From NCBI GenBank assembly GCA_028277585.1, contig JANQFY010000087.1, positions 1-55,872 of the forward strand: 55,872 nucleotides of DNA, in the 5' to 3' direction. Position 1 is the stretch's first letter, and each line of letters starts with the position of its first letter. Source of the stretch: Sedimentisphaerales bacterium. GTDB taxonomy: Bacteria > Planctomycetota > Phycisphaerae > Sedimentisphaerales > Anaerobacaceae. The notes under the pieces are model-generated. The model was not told the DNA's origin. It was given only the letters and a program-made list of their open reading frames with translations, and made no database searches. A program made the translations under genes and the position numbers. Positions 43,281 to 51,754 of this stretch are shown here, one piece after another.

Positions 43281-44647
43281 AACGGCTGACTCGAAATGCT
43301 GGAGGAAGCGCACGCCAACGCCAGGGCACTGTCCTGATCGTCACGATCTGGGTCGTCCTGGTTCTGGCCGGCCTGGCGCTGGTCTTCGCGCGGTCGATGC
43401 GTGTGGCCGCCCTGGTTTCAGCCAACCACGTCGCCACCTTGGAAACTGAATGCATCGCCGCTGGCGCCGCCCAGTACATCCGGGCCCGCCTGACATCGGG
43501 CGCCGAAGAAGAAGCCGACGAAGCCGATATCGAAGACGCCTACAAGGGAATGCAGGTCGGCGAAGGCTACTTCTGGGTCCTGCACTCGAACCTGGAGAAC
43601 GACGACGCTTACGACTATGGATTGACCGACGAAGCGAGCAAGATCAACCTGAACTCGGCCTCGCTCGAGATGCTGCAGAACCTGCCCGGCATGACCGCCG
43701 AGCTGGCCGCGTCCATTATCGACTGGCGCGACGAGGACAGCGAGGTATCGACCAGCGGCGCCGAAAGCGAGTATTACCTGCTGCAATCGGAAGCATACAA
43801 CTGCAAGAACGCGCCGCTGGAGACCGTCGATGAGATTCTGCTAATCAAGGGCGCCTCGGAGGAGTTACTCTACGGCGAGGACACCAATCTCAACGGCATC
43901 CTGGACGACCACGAAAACGACGGCGACCTCAGCCAGCCCGACGACAACCAGAACGGTTCGCTGGACACGGGCTTCTACGACTATGTCACGGTCTACAGCG
44001 TCGAGGCTAATACCGACAGCGAGGGCAACGAACGTATCAATATCAACGACGCCGGCTCGCGCAGCACTCTGCAGACGACGCTGCAAGAAAACTTCGATGA
44101 GGAGCGGGCCCTGGAGATCATGACGCTGGTCCCGACCAACCCGCGCTACGACAACATTCTGGATTTCCACTTCCAGGCCGGCCTGAGCGCGGAAGAGTTC
44201 GGCAAGATCGCCGATCGCCTGACCACCAGCGATGAAGACACGCTGCCCGGCCTGGTCAACGTCAACACCGCCTCGAAAGAGGTCCTGATGTGCCTGCCCG
44301 GATTGGAGGAGAGTGACGCTGACGCGCTGCTGTCCTATCGCGGCACAACCAATGCGGAACTGACCTCGATCGCCTGGGTCGTCAACGTCCTCGACGCGGC
44401 CAAGGCGGTCGGGATCGGCAGCTATATCACGGTGCGATCGTCGCAGTATTCGGGCGACATCGTCTGCCTCTCGGGCAACGGACGCGCCTACAAACGCTAC
44501 AAAGCGGTCTTCGACATGCAGACCGGATCGGCACGAATCGTGTACTGGAAGTCGCTAACTTCTTTCGGATGGCCCCTGGACGAGGAGATTGTCTCGACGT
44601 TGCGGGAAGGCAAGCCTCTGACGGAATCCATCCTGGGTATGAATTGA
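43277..44647 (+). CDS. gspK: pseudopilin GspK (helix-hairpin-helix type)
   Basis: 456 residues. Start codon overlaps the gspJ stop (ATGA). The N-terminal helix is GTVLIVTIWVVLVLAGLALV; the usual prepilin Gly-Phe site is replaced by Gly-Thr, a known feature of GspK. Two helix-hairpin-helix domains (KINLNSASLEMLQNLPGMT near 125 and VNVNTASKEVLMCLPGLEES near 330) flank an acidic Asp/Asn-rich insert (LNGILDDHENDGDLSQPDDN) that may bind calcium. It caps the pseudopilus tip with GspI and GspJ. Confidence 0.9.
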   Translation: MKRLTRNAGGSARQRQGTVLIVTIWVVLVLAGLALVFARSMRVAALVSANHVATLETECIAAGAAQYIRARLTSGAEEEADEADIEDAYKGMQVGEGYFWVLHSNLENDDAYDYGLTDEASKINLNSASLEMLQNLPGMTAELAASIIDWRDEDSEVSTSGAESEYYLLQSEAYNCKNAPLETVDEILLIKGASEELLYGEDTNLNGILDDHENDGDLSQPDDNQNGSLDTGFYDYVTVYSVEANTDSEGNERININDAGSRSTLQTTLQENFDEERALEIMTLVPTNPRYDNILDFHFQAGLSAEEFGKIADRLTTSDEDTLPGLVNVNTASKEVLMCLPGLEESDADALLSYRGTTNAELTSIAWVVNVLDAAKAVGIGSYITVRSSQYSGDIVCLSGNGRAYKRYKAVFDMQTGSARIVYWKSLTSFGWPLDEEIVSTLREGKPLTESILGMN

Positions 44648-44660
44648 TTGGACAAGCACT

Positions 44661-46085
44661 ATGTTGGGCAATCGGACGGTATTGGGATTAGCCATTGACG
44701 AATTGGGCGTCGGTGTCGCCGAAGTCGGCGCCCGGGTGGGCCGATCGCAGGTTCGCCGGGCGGGCCGTTGGGACTTCGCCGAACCATTGAGCGACGCCAA
44801 CGCACAAGAATTGGGCGGGCAGTTCAAGCTGTTCCTGCGCTCGAACCATTTCGCGTCGAAACAGGCGATTGTCGGGATTCCGACGAAGTGGATCATCGCC
44901 CGCGAGATCGTCGCCCCGCCGGCGGTCGCCAACGCGCTGGCGGGTCTGTTGACCATCCAGGCTGAGCGGGCGTTCTCTCTGAACGCCGGTGAGTTGGTCC
45001 TGGATTATTGCGGCGCCCCTAGCGATTCGGAGCGCACCACGATCACGCTATTGGCGACACGCCGACAACTGGTCGACCAGATCCGAGAATTTGCCACCGC
45101 GGCAGGGCTGCAGATCCAGGTCATGACGGTTTCGGCTCTGGCGCTCGACGAAGCGTCCGGCCCCACGGGTGAAGGGCGAAGCTACGGGCTCTATAGCCGC
45201 CCCGGCTATTGCGAGTTCTGGAGCCGATCGGAGAATCGCCCGGAAACGATCAGCCATATCCCGACGGCGGGAGTCAACGGCGCCCCGGACGAGAAGGTCA
45301 AGCAATTGACAGCTACTCTGCAACGGCTGATGCTGTTGCTTCCCCAGCAGAACCAGTCGCCGCCGTACCGCGTCACGTTATACGACGCCTGTGGTCTGCC
45401 GGCCGGCGCGGTTGATCGGCTCAACGAGCAGTTGGCGCCTCAGATCCAGGTCGACGACGGGCAGATCCGAATGTCGATGATGGGACTGGACACGGTGGAT
45501 GACACGGAGCGTCGCGAAGCAATGACCGCCGCGGCGGTCGCCATCACAGGAACCGGCACGACGCCGCCGACGGTGGATTTCCTGAATCCGCGCATTGGGC
45601 GCAAAGAGATCTCCTCGCGCAAGCGTCTGACCGGCTGGGTCGCCTTCGTCGCGGTGGCGTGTATGGTCGCGGTTGGCGCCGTCGCCGCCGACTGGCAGAT
45701 GACACGCTCCGATATCGCAACCTACACCAAGCAGTTGGAGTCGATGAGCGAGGACCTGGCCGACGCGCGGTTGGTCGTCGAGCGGATGTCGTACGCTCGC
45801 GGCTGGACGAGCCAGAAACCTGAGTTTCTCGAATGCATCAGACACCTGACACTCGCCTTCCCCGAGACGCCCAGCGTTTGGGCGACCAGCCTGGCGCTGA
45901 CCGAGAACGCCGAAGGCTCGCTGGTGGGACGCGCGGTCGATGACACGAGCGTGATCGAGGTCCAGGACAGCATCAAGCAGAACGAGGTCTTCTCTGACGT
46001 GCAGATGATCCACATCCGCGACGTTGGGAGGAATTCGACCGAGAAAGAGTTTGCCGTGAAGTTCAAATTCCAAGGCGTGAGATAG
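44661..46085 (+). CDS. gspL: GspL/PilM-PilN-like inner-membrane platform protein
   Basis: 474 residues. An actin-like cytoplasmic domain (about 1-310: LGLAIDELGVGVAEVGARVG) is followed by a membrane helix (about 327-345) and a periplasmic PilN-like ferredoxin-fold part with coiled coil (about 350-474: MSEDLADARLVVERM). This is a single-chain merger of PilM and PilN, as in GspL. Starts 13 bases after gspK, whose product it follows in the usual order. GspE would bind its N-terminal domain. Confidence 0.85.
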   Translation: MLGNRTVLGLAIDELGVGVAEVGARVGRSQVRRAGRWDFAEPLSDANAQELGGQFKLFLRSNHFASKQAIVGIPTKWIIAREIVAPPAVANALAGLLTIQAERAFSLNAGELVLDYCGAPSDSERTTITLLATRRQLVDQIREFATAAGLQIQVMTVSALALDEASGPTGEGRSYGLYSRPGYCEFWSRSENRPETISHIPTAGVNGAPDEKVKQLTATLQRLMLLLPQQNQSPPYRVTLYDACGLPAGAVDRLNEQLAPQIQVDDGQIRMSMMGLDTVDDTERREAMTAAAVAITGTGTTPPTVDFLNPRIGRKEISSRKRLTGWVAFVAVACMVAVGAVAADWQMTRSDIATYTKQLESMSEDLADARLVVERMSYARGWTSQKPEFLECIRHLTLAFPETPSVWATSLALTENAEGSLVGRAVDDTSVIEVQDSIKQNEVFSDVQMIHIRDVGRNSTEKEFAVKFKFQGVR

Positions 46086-46087
46086 AT

Positions 46088-46654
46088 ATGGTTTTGTCGA
46101 AACGAGAACGCATCATCCTGATAGTCGCCGCCCTGGTTGTCGGCGCGCTGATCGTGGACAAGCTCATCTTCGGGCCGGTCAAGACCCGCTTGGATGACCA
46201 GAAGGCGCGCCGTCAGCAACTGTTGGCGGAATTGAACGAAGCGCAGTCTCTGTTCGAGCGACAAAGACTCCTGGCGCCGCGCTACAGGATGATGCTCTCC
46301 GACGGCTTCCGCACCGACACAGAAGCGGAGAGCCGCATCCTCAGGGCGCTGCGTGAGTGGTCGTCCGAGGCGATGCTGACGCTCAGTTCGGTCAAGCCCG
46401 AGCGAGTCGCCAGCGACCAGGGGCTCAAGGAAATGACGTTTGTCATCGCCGGCAAAGGGACGCTTCGCTCCGTGGCGCCGTTCCTGTGGCGCATTGAGAC
46501 GGCGGCCCTGCCAGTCAAGGTCAAGAGCATGCAGCTCGGTTCGGCCAGCGAGTCGGGCGACAGCATGTCGCTCCAATTGCGTCTCTCGGCCCTCTACCTG
46601 GATGACAAAGAAGAACAACCCCAAGCGACACAGTCCGAGGTCAGCGATGAATAA
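46088..46654 (+). CDS. gspM: GspM/PilO-like platform protein
   Basis: 188 residues: short cytoplasmic start, one transmembrane helix (about 9-27: IILIVAALVVGALIVDKLIF), coiled coil (about 35-70) and a small periplasmic ferredoxin-like domain (EMTFVIAGKGTLRSVAPFLW). It pairs with GspL in the inner-membrane platform. The stop overlaps the next gene by eight bases. Confidence 0.82.
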   Translation: MVLSKRERIILIVAALVVGALIVDKLIFGPVKTRLDDQKARRQQLLAELNEAQSLFERQRLLAPRYRMMLSDGFRTDTEAESRILRALREWSSEAMLTLSSVKPERVASDQGLKEMTFVIAGKGTLRSVAPFLWRIETAALPVKVKSMQLGSASESGDSMSLQLRLSALYLDDKEEQPQATQSEVSDE

Positions 46655-47234
46655 GAACTGCAATAGGATCGTAATAGGGATCCTGATGACGGCCGTATTG
46701 GGATCGGTCCTGACCCTGAGCCCAACCGCCGGGCTGGGTCAGACCACCGTCGAACAGCAGAGTCCGTGGACGCGCTACGAGGTCATTCTCGAACGCAACA
46801 TGTTCTCGCGACAACGGGGTTTCGCCCGACAACGTCGCGACGAGCCAGGCCAAGTAGCGGCCGTCCCCAATCCCGAATCCTATCTGCTGCTCAAGGGCGT
46901 TGTTCAGGAGAACGGCCAGTTCATCGCCTTCCTGGAAGATACCCGCAGCAATAGCGTGCTGCGTCTGCAAACGGGCGCCCAGGTGGCGCGAGGCGTGATC
47001 AAGTCACTGACCCTGGATTCGATCGAGTACGCGTTCGGCGAGCGGACCATCACCGTCCGAATCGGTCAGGACCTCGAAGGCGGCTTCGGCGCCGTGACCA
47101 TGACCGAATTGATGGAGTATTCAGACAGCCCGACAGGCGCCCTGCAAGACGCGACAACCGAAGCCCCCACCGGCGAAGAGGCGGACATCCTCAAGCAACT
47201 CATGGAACGCCGCAAGCAGGAGCTCGGGGGTTGA
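46647..47234 (+). CDS. GspC/PilP-like periplasmic linker protein
   Basis: 195 residues from ATG 46647 (GAGG six bases upstream). A signal anchor (about 8-30) is followed by LERNMFSRQR and a beta domain (about 60-145: YLLLKGVVQENGQFIAFLED) that fits the HR domain of GspC or the PilP/PulC core. There is no PDZ domain, so it is more PilP-like. Its role would be to connect the inner platform to the secretin N-domains encoded next. Confidence 0.72.
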   Translation: MNKNCNRIVIGILMTAVLGSVLTLSPTAGLGQTTVEQQSPWTRYEVILERNMFSRQRGFARQRRDEPGQVAAVPNPESYLLLKGVVQENGQFIAFLEDTRSNSVLRLQTGAQVARGVIKSLTLDSIEYAFGERTITVRIGQDLEGGFGAVTMTELMEYSDSPTGALQDATTEAPTGEEADILKQLMERRKQELGG

Positions 47235-47288
47235 ACGAACCGTGGGACATTTGCCAAGTCATAATCGAATGCGTAGGAGACCATAATC

Positions 47289-48206
47289 ATGCGAACGTAC
47301 CGAACGATCATCCTGACCGGGATACTGGCGACCGCGAGCCTGCTGGCGCCGGGGCATAGCGCCGCTCAGCAGCCGAACGAGTCAACTCCTCCCGAAGAAG
47401 CCCAAGCTGTCACCACACCGGCCCCCAAACCAGCCGTCTCACCTGCTTCAGCCGCCCAGCCGGTTGAGGTGGTCAAGACCAACGGGGACGTCATGGTGAA
47501 GCTGAACTTCCAGGATACGCCGCTGCAGGCCGTGCTGGAATACCTGTCGGAAACGGCGGGCCTGACGGTGATATCCAACGAACCGCTGATCGACGGCCGC
47601 ATGACGGTGATCAGCCGGCAACCGATCGCGCTGAAAGAGGCGGTCTCCTTGATCAATTCCATGCTGAAGGAGAAGGGCCTGACCACCGTCCTGACAGGCA
47701 AGGTCCTCAAGGTCGTCACGCTCGAGGCGGCCAAGAAGGAGAACCTCCCGGTCTATACCGGGCGCGATCCGCAAGCGGTTCTCCCCAGCGACGACGTCGT
47801 CACCTATGTCATCCCCGTACGCTATGTGACCGCCGATGCGCTGAAGGAGAATCTCACGGTGCTGATCCCCGAGCACGCCAGTCTCGAAGCCAACGAGGAC
47901 GGTAACGCCCTGATTATCACCGACACCATGGCCAACATCCAGCGGCTCATGAAGATCGTCGCCGCCCTGGACACGCATATGGCGTCGGTCTCGGAGATCC
48001 GGGTCTTTCGCCTGGTCAACGCGGACGCCGCCAGCGCCGCGACGATGATCAACACCATGTTCGAACAGAGCAATCAGAGCAACGGACGCAGCAGTCGCGG
48101 CAGCGGCCGTGGGGGCGACCGCGGCGGACCTGGAGGATTCAATCCCATGCGGATGATGATGGAGCGAATGGGCCGGGGTGGATTCGGCGGACGCGGTGGG
48201 CGTTAG
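47289..48206 (+). CDS. secretin N0/N1-domain protein (split GspD, front half)
   Basis: 305 residues with a signal peptide (about 1-26). After a Pro/Ala linker come a secretin/TonB short N-terminal domain (about 68-145: VKLNFQDTPLQAVLEYLSET, LKEAVSLINSMLKEKGL) and one N1-type domain (about 165-255: TYVIPVRYVTADALKENLTV, NALIITDTMANIQRLMKIV). It then ends in a Gly/Arg/Met-rich tail (RGGPGGFNPMRMMMERMGRG) with no secretin core. It is not a frameshift product: the next gene has its own RBS, ATG and signal peptide. It should act as a ring below the real secretin. Confidence 0.85.
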   Translation: MRTYRTIILTGILATASLLAPGHSAAQQPNESTPPEEAQAVTTPAPKPAVSPASAAQPVEVVKTNGDVMVKLNFQDTPLQAVLEYLSETAGLTVISNEPLIDGRMTVISRQPIALKEAVSLINSMLKEKGLTTVLTGKVLKVVTLEAAKKENLPVYTGRDPQAVLPSDDVVTYVIPVRYVTADALKENLTVLIPEHASLEANEDGNALIITDTMANIQRLMKIVAALDTHMASVSEIRVFRLVNADAASAATMINTMFEQSNQSNGRSSRGSGRGGDRGGPGGFNPMRMMMERMGRGGFGGRGGR

Positions 48207-48260
48207 CGGACAGACAACACAGGAATAGAGGCGCGATTCGACGCGAAGGAGATAGCAGCA

Positions 48261-50354
48261 ATGAGCACTCTCAAGACGTTTATCATGGGCATGGCGCTGA
48301 TCGGCATGGGCCTGCTGTTGCCCCGTATCGGCTGGGCCCAGCAAACAGACGACACCCCCTCCGAGATGACCCCGCAGGAGATCATGGCCGAGTTCGTGCG
48401 GCAGCGTGAGCGCGCCGCCGCGGAGGAAAGCGACGACGAGAATCAGGGGGGAGGAAGTGTCAACACCCAGATCATCGCCACTTCGGACGAACGGACGAAC
48501 TCCGTGGTGGTCCGGGGACCGGCCGAGGTGCTGGACCTCATCGCCGACGTGCTGGCGTCGCTGGACGATACGACCACTCAGGTCGCGGGCGTCAAGATCT
48601 TCCAGCTTCGCTACGCCGACGCCATGAACACAGCCGAGGTGATCAACCAGCTCTTCGGGGAGGGGCAGGACACCCAGCAATCCAACCAGCGCGGCTTCTT
48701 CGGCCCCATGATGTTCCGAGGTCCCGGCGGGCGGACTTCCCAGAACGATCAGGAGAGCGGCAGCCAGGCCCAGGTCGTCGCCGCAGCGGACAGCCAGACC
48801 AACACCGTGGTCGTGACCGGCCCGGACAACATCCTGGAAGTCGTGGCCAGTGTGGTGGAGAAGCTGGACGCACCAATCCCCAACGTGGCGGACGTCAAGG
48901 TATTCCATCTGGAGTACGCCGATGCCCAGGATACCGCCGAGCTCATTAACGAAGTCTTCGGCGAGAGCAGCAACTCGCGCACTCAATCGAGCAATCAGCA
49001 GAATCAAATGACGCGGTTCATGCGGGGCGGATTCGGGGGACAGCAACAGAGCACCTCGACCGGCGGATCGGACATCGAGGTGACCGCCGCCGCTGATTCG
49101 CTGACCAACTCGGTGGTTGTCAGCGGCCCCCCCGAAACACTGAAGGTGATCGCCGACGTCGTCGAAGAGCTTGACGAGAACCCCGAGCAGGAACGACAGA
49201 TCTTCGTCTATCCGCTCAAGAACGCGACCGCCTCGAATCTCATGGAGATCCTCAACAGCCTGTTCGAGCAACTGCAGGCGCTGAACCAGCAAGGCACCGG
49301 CACGACGGGCCAGCAGTTCCAGGGAGGGCAGAGAGGCGGGCAGGCGGCGGGCGGTGGCGGCACTACATCGGCGTCTCAAGCCTCAGGCGGCGCCAACGAT
49401 CTTGACGAAGAGACCTATTTCGAGGCCGACGCCGACACCAACTCGCTGCTCATCCTGACCTCGACGAAGAACTACGAGCGTATCAAACCCATCATCGACG
49501 AACTGGACAAGCCCGTCGGACAAGTGCTCATCAAGGTGCTGTTTGCCGAGCTGAGCCACAACAACAGCGTGGACCTGGGAACCGAGTTCTCCATGCTGAA
49601 CCTGCGCGACAGCGGTGGGTCGACCGAGTCCATCACAAGCTTCGGTCAACCCCTGTCGGGTCTGACCGTTCAGACGTTGGAGGGCGATCTCGACTTCACG
49701 ATCTCCGCCTTGCAGGAGGCGGGTCGACTCAACGTGCTGTCGCGACCCTACATTCTGACGCGAAACAACCAGACCGCCACCATCACCGTCGGTGAGGAAG
49801 TGCCGATTCCCACCGGCAGCAGCCAGGGGACCGCCACCACGACAACCACGTTCGACTACCGCGACGATATCGGCATCGTTCTGGACGTGACGCCGTCCGT
49901 CAATCCCTTTGGACTGGTCAACATGATCGTGACGCCCCAGATCACCACGCGAACGGGCGAGACCGTTCAGATCTCCGAGGATCTCTTTCCTGAAGTCTTC
50001 AACACCCGCTCAGCCGACACGCGTGTCGCCGTTAAGGACGGACAGACCATCGTCATCGGCGGTCTGATCGAGGATCAGATCACTGATACGGTTCGGAAGG
50101 TCCCCCTCCTGGGAGACATCCCGATCGCGGGACACCTGTTCAAGCGCACCATCAAGGAGAAGAGCAAGACGGAGCTGCTGATCTTCCTCACGCCTCACGT
50201 CGCCATGGAACCCGAAGACCTGACGCCTCTGTACGAAACGGAAAAGGCGCGCAGCAATCTCGGTACAGACGAGAAGTCCGCCGAGATCTTCCAGCGTCAC
50301 ATGACCGGCATGCAGGGACCGGAATCGGACCCCAACGAAGCGAAGAAGCCCTAG
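48261..50354 (+). CDS. gspD: type II secretion outer-membrane secretin (split GspD, main part)
   Basis: 697 residues with a signal peptide (about 1-27). Four N1-like domains are visible (beginning about 74, 170, 271 and 380), the first three sharing [DS]xxTN[ST]VVVxGP and the fourth ADTNSLLILTST; Gln/Gly/Ser-rich linkers separate them. The secretin core (about 475-660) carries VLSRPYILTRNNQTATITVG, VPIPTGSSQG, VNMIVTPQITTRTG and VPLLGDIPIAGHLF. RBS AAGGAG precedes ATG 48261. It forms the outer-membrane channel. It is the last gene before the terminator at 50379. Confidence 0.94.
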   Translation: MSTLKTFIMGMALIGMGLLLPRIGWAQQTDDTPSEMTPQEIMAEFVRQRERAAAEESDDENQGGGSVNTQIIATSDERTNSVVVRGPAEVLDLIADVLASLDDTTTQVAGVKIFQLRYADAMNTAEVINQLFGEGQDTQQSNQRGFFGPMMFRGPGGRTSQNDQESGSQAQVVAAADSQTNTVVVTGPDNILEVVASVVEKLDAPIPNVADVKVFHLEYADAQDTAELINEVFGESSNSRTQSSNQQNQMTRFMRGGFGGQQQSTSTGGSDIEVTAAADSLTNSVVVSGPPETLKVIADVVEELDENPEQERQIFVYPLKNATASNLMEILNSLFEQLQALNQQGTGTTGQQFQGGQRGGQAAGGGGTTSASQASGGANDLDEETYFEADADTNSLLILTSTKNYERIKPIIDELDKPVGQVLIKVLFAELSHNNSVDLGTEFSMLNLRDSGGSTESITSFGQPLSGLTVQTLEGDLDFTISALQEAGRLNVLSRPYILTRNNQTATITVGEEVPIPTGSSQGTATTTTTFDYRDDIGIVLDVTPSVNPFGLVNMIVTPQITTRTGETVQISEDLFPEVFNTRSADTRVAVKDGQTIVIGGLIEDQITDTVRKVPLLGDIPIAGHLFKRTIKEKSKTELLIFLTPHVAMEPEDLTPLYETEKARSNLGTDEKSAEIFQRHMTGMQGPESDPNEAKKP

Positions 50355-50378
50355 CTTCATGCTCACCACGGAGTCACC

Positions 50379-50422
50379 GAGGCGCCGCCCTGGAAGAACC
50401 CAGAGCGGCGTCTCGTTCTTTT
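50379..50422 (+). terminator. rho-independent terminator of the secretion operon
   Basis: GAGGCGCCGC (50379-50388) pairs with GCGGCGTCTC (50405-50414) over 10 positions with one G-U pair; the 16-base loop is followed by TTCTTTT (50416-50422). It is about 25 bases after the secretin stop. Confidence 0.7.
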
Positions 50423-51024
50423 CGAACCGACCGCTTCAAGGAAGAACGCCCGAACGCGCTGCGCACGATCCGAAGCGTCTTCACAACCGTCTACGCGGAC
50501 ACCTGCCAATCGAACGGCAAGACAGAGGACCACTTGGCCGCCGACATACAAACCGCATGTCGGCGTACAGTCCAGACCTGGATGTAGGATAGGGAGGGAT
50601 AGGCTCACCCTGCTCACATGAACCTTCAGCGCACCGCAGATCTCTCGCGTCGCACCATATGGTGCACGGCACATCTTTCCACGCCCAGACGTAGCCGCGG
50701 CCACAGCCACCCATCTAGATGAATGGGTGCTTCAGGACAGACCAGCCGGACGCGTAGGTGTCTGCGGGATCGAACACTACGCACCTGTCGGTCCAAGGCG
50801 GCGTGTCACCACCCGAAAGGACAGTCACTCGCGCGAACCGACAGTGATGCGCGTTCCGGTCACTGAATTCTGAGAGGTAGGGGTATACACCAACCGTGGC
50901 TGCGAAACACTACCTTACAGCCTCCGATTCTCCCGTCGATCTAGTACGGGCTCCGGGACATGCTACCCGGCACAGAGTAGAGACTCGACTGTGAGCCCCA
51001 CCCATTCACTACCCTCTCCCGATG
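50423..51024. other. intergenic with two short palindromes
   Basis: No gene accepted. GCACCATATGGTGC (50652-50665) is a perfect 14-base palindrome, and CACCCAT/ATGGGTG (50708-50729) is a 7-bp inverted repeat. I saw no tRNA, SRP or other known RNA pattern. Confidence 0.35.
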
Positions 51025-51228
51025 TCAGCAGGGCGTAACGTTCTGGGCTTCCGGGCCTTTCCTGCCCTCAGCCGCGACGTACTCGACGCTCTGACCTTCG
51101 GCCAACGTCTTGAAGCCGGTGCCGTTGATGTTCGAGTGATGGACGAACAGGTCCTCACTGCCATCGTCGGGGACGATGAATCCGTAACCCTTCTGATCGT
51201 TGAACCACTTCACTGTGCCCTTTGCCAC
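51025..51228 (-). CDS. cold-shock domain protein
   Basis: 67 residues, a single OB-fold with RNP1 (KGYGFI) and RNP2 (LFVHHSNI) and the family start [17 protein letters not shown]. It begins at GTG 51228 with AAGGAG six bases upstream; longer in-frame starts are ruled out by the fixed N-terminus of the family. It binds single-stranded RNA or DNA and acts as an RNA chaperone. Its leader and the AT-rich DNA behind it (51300-51400) suggest the long 5' region typical of csp genes. Confidence 0.95.
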   Translation of the reverse strand: MAKGTVKWFNDQKGYGFIVPDDGSEDLFVHHSNINGTGFKTLAEGQSVEYVAAEGRKGPEAQNVTPC

Positions 51229-51440
51229 GATGTTCTCCTTGGACTCGCAAGTCCATAACGCATTTGCCCTCTGAAACTGTGTAAGGGATGGGTCTTGAGG
51301 GCGAGAAACCATACACCTTGACTAACCTATTAATGTAACGTTTTGCTAACACAACGTCTATAAAATTAATTTTAAAAAGTGGAAAAACGCTAAAGTTTCT
51401 CCACCTAATGCGCCGCCACACCGGCCGCGATACAACTGCC
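51229..51440 (-). promoter_or_regulatory. AT-rich leader/promoter region of the cold-shock gene
   Basis: 51340-51400 is far richer in A and T than the rest of the window (TAAAATTAATTTTAAAAAG at 51361). Several -10-like hexamers are present on the minus strand, but I cannot fix one start. The leader would be 100 bases or more, which fits cold-induced RNA switching. Confidence 0.4.
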
Positions 51441-51476
51441 GGTGGATAATGGTGTTATGCATCCACTGTATCCACA
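51441..51476. promoter_or_regulatory. two DnaA-box-like 9-mers
   Basis: GGTGGATAA (51441-51449, complement TTATCCACC) and GTATCCACA (51468-51476) each match TTATCCACA at 8 of 9 positions, 18 bases apart and on opposite strands, next to the AT-rich stretch. A weaker third match (GCATCCAC) lies between them. They could be part of an origin or DnaA-dependent regulation, or chance. Confidence 0.3.
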
Positions 51477-51528
51477 GATGCAACACACTGTCACACCCTT
51501 GCGAAACCGCCCCAAAAGGCAAATAATA

Positions 51529-51546
51529 ATGTGAACTATATCACAT
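51529..51546. promoter_or_regulatory. CRP/FNR-family palindromic binding site
   Basis: ATGTGA-actata-TCACAT is an exact TGTGA-N6-TCACA site with one extra matching pair. It sits in otherwise empty AT-rich DNA about 300 bases upstream of the cold-shock gene and is not clearly placed against a known promoter. Confidence 0.5.
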
Positions 51547-51754
51547 AAGATTCTAAGTCGACGTGTCTACCTGTCTCGAAAACGGGAGAAATAAGTAGTT
51601 TCCACAATCGCAACGGCCTTGACGGCTCAGCAACCGCGAAACGTGACATCACCGGGCAGAGAGACTCCGGGCGACGAGTTGCCCCTTGTTTCGGGGCGTC
51701 ATGGATTGCGCGTCCAATGAAGGGACGCTAATAGAAATGTCCCGCCCATCCGAA
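51547..51754. other. rest of the intergenic region
   Basis: About 200 bases after the ABC ATPase stop on the minus strand. No terminator with a T-run and no gene seen. Confidence 0.3.

Noticed and set aside
47234-48260. Split secretin as a sequencing frameshift
   Set aside because: The second gene has its own RBS, ATG and signal peptide, and the first ends in a distinct Gly/Arg tail, so one broken gene does not explain it.
47448-49379. 643-codon open frame antisense to the two secretin genes
   Set aside because: Low-complexity mirror translation without motifs; the plus-strand genes are clear.
50652-50729. Two short palindromes as part of an RNA gene
   Set aside because: No cloverleaf, SRP, 6S or other known RNA pattern could be built around them.
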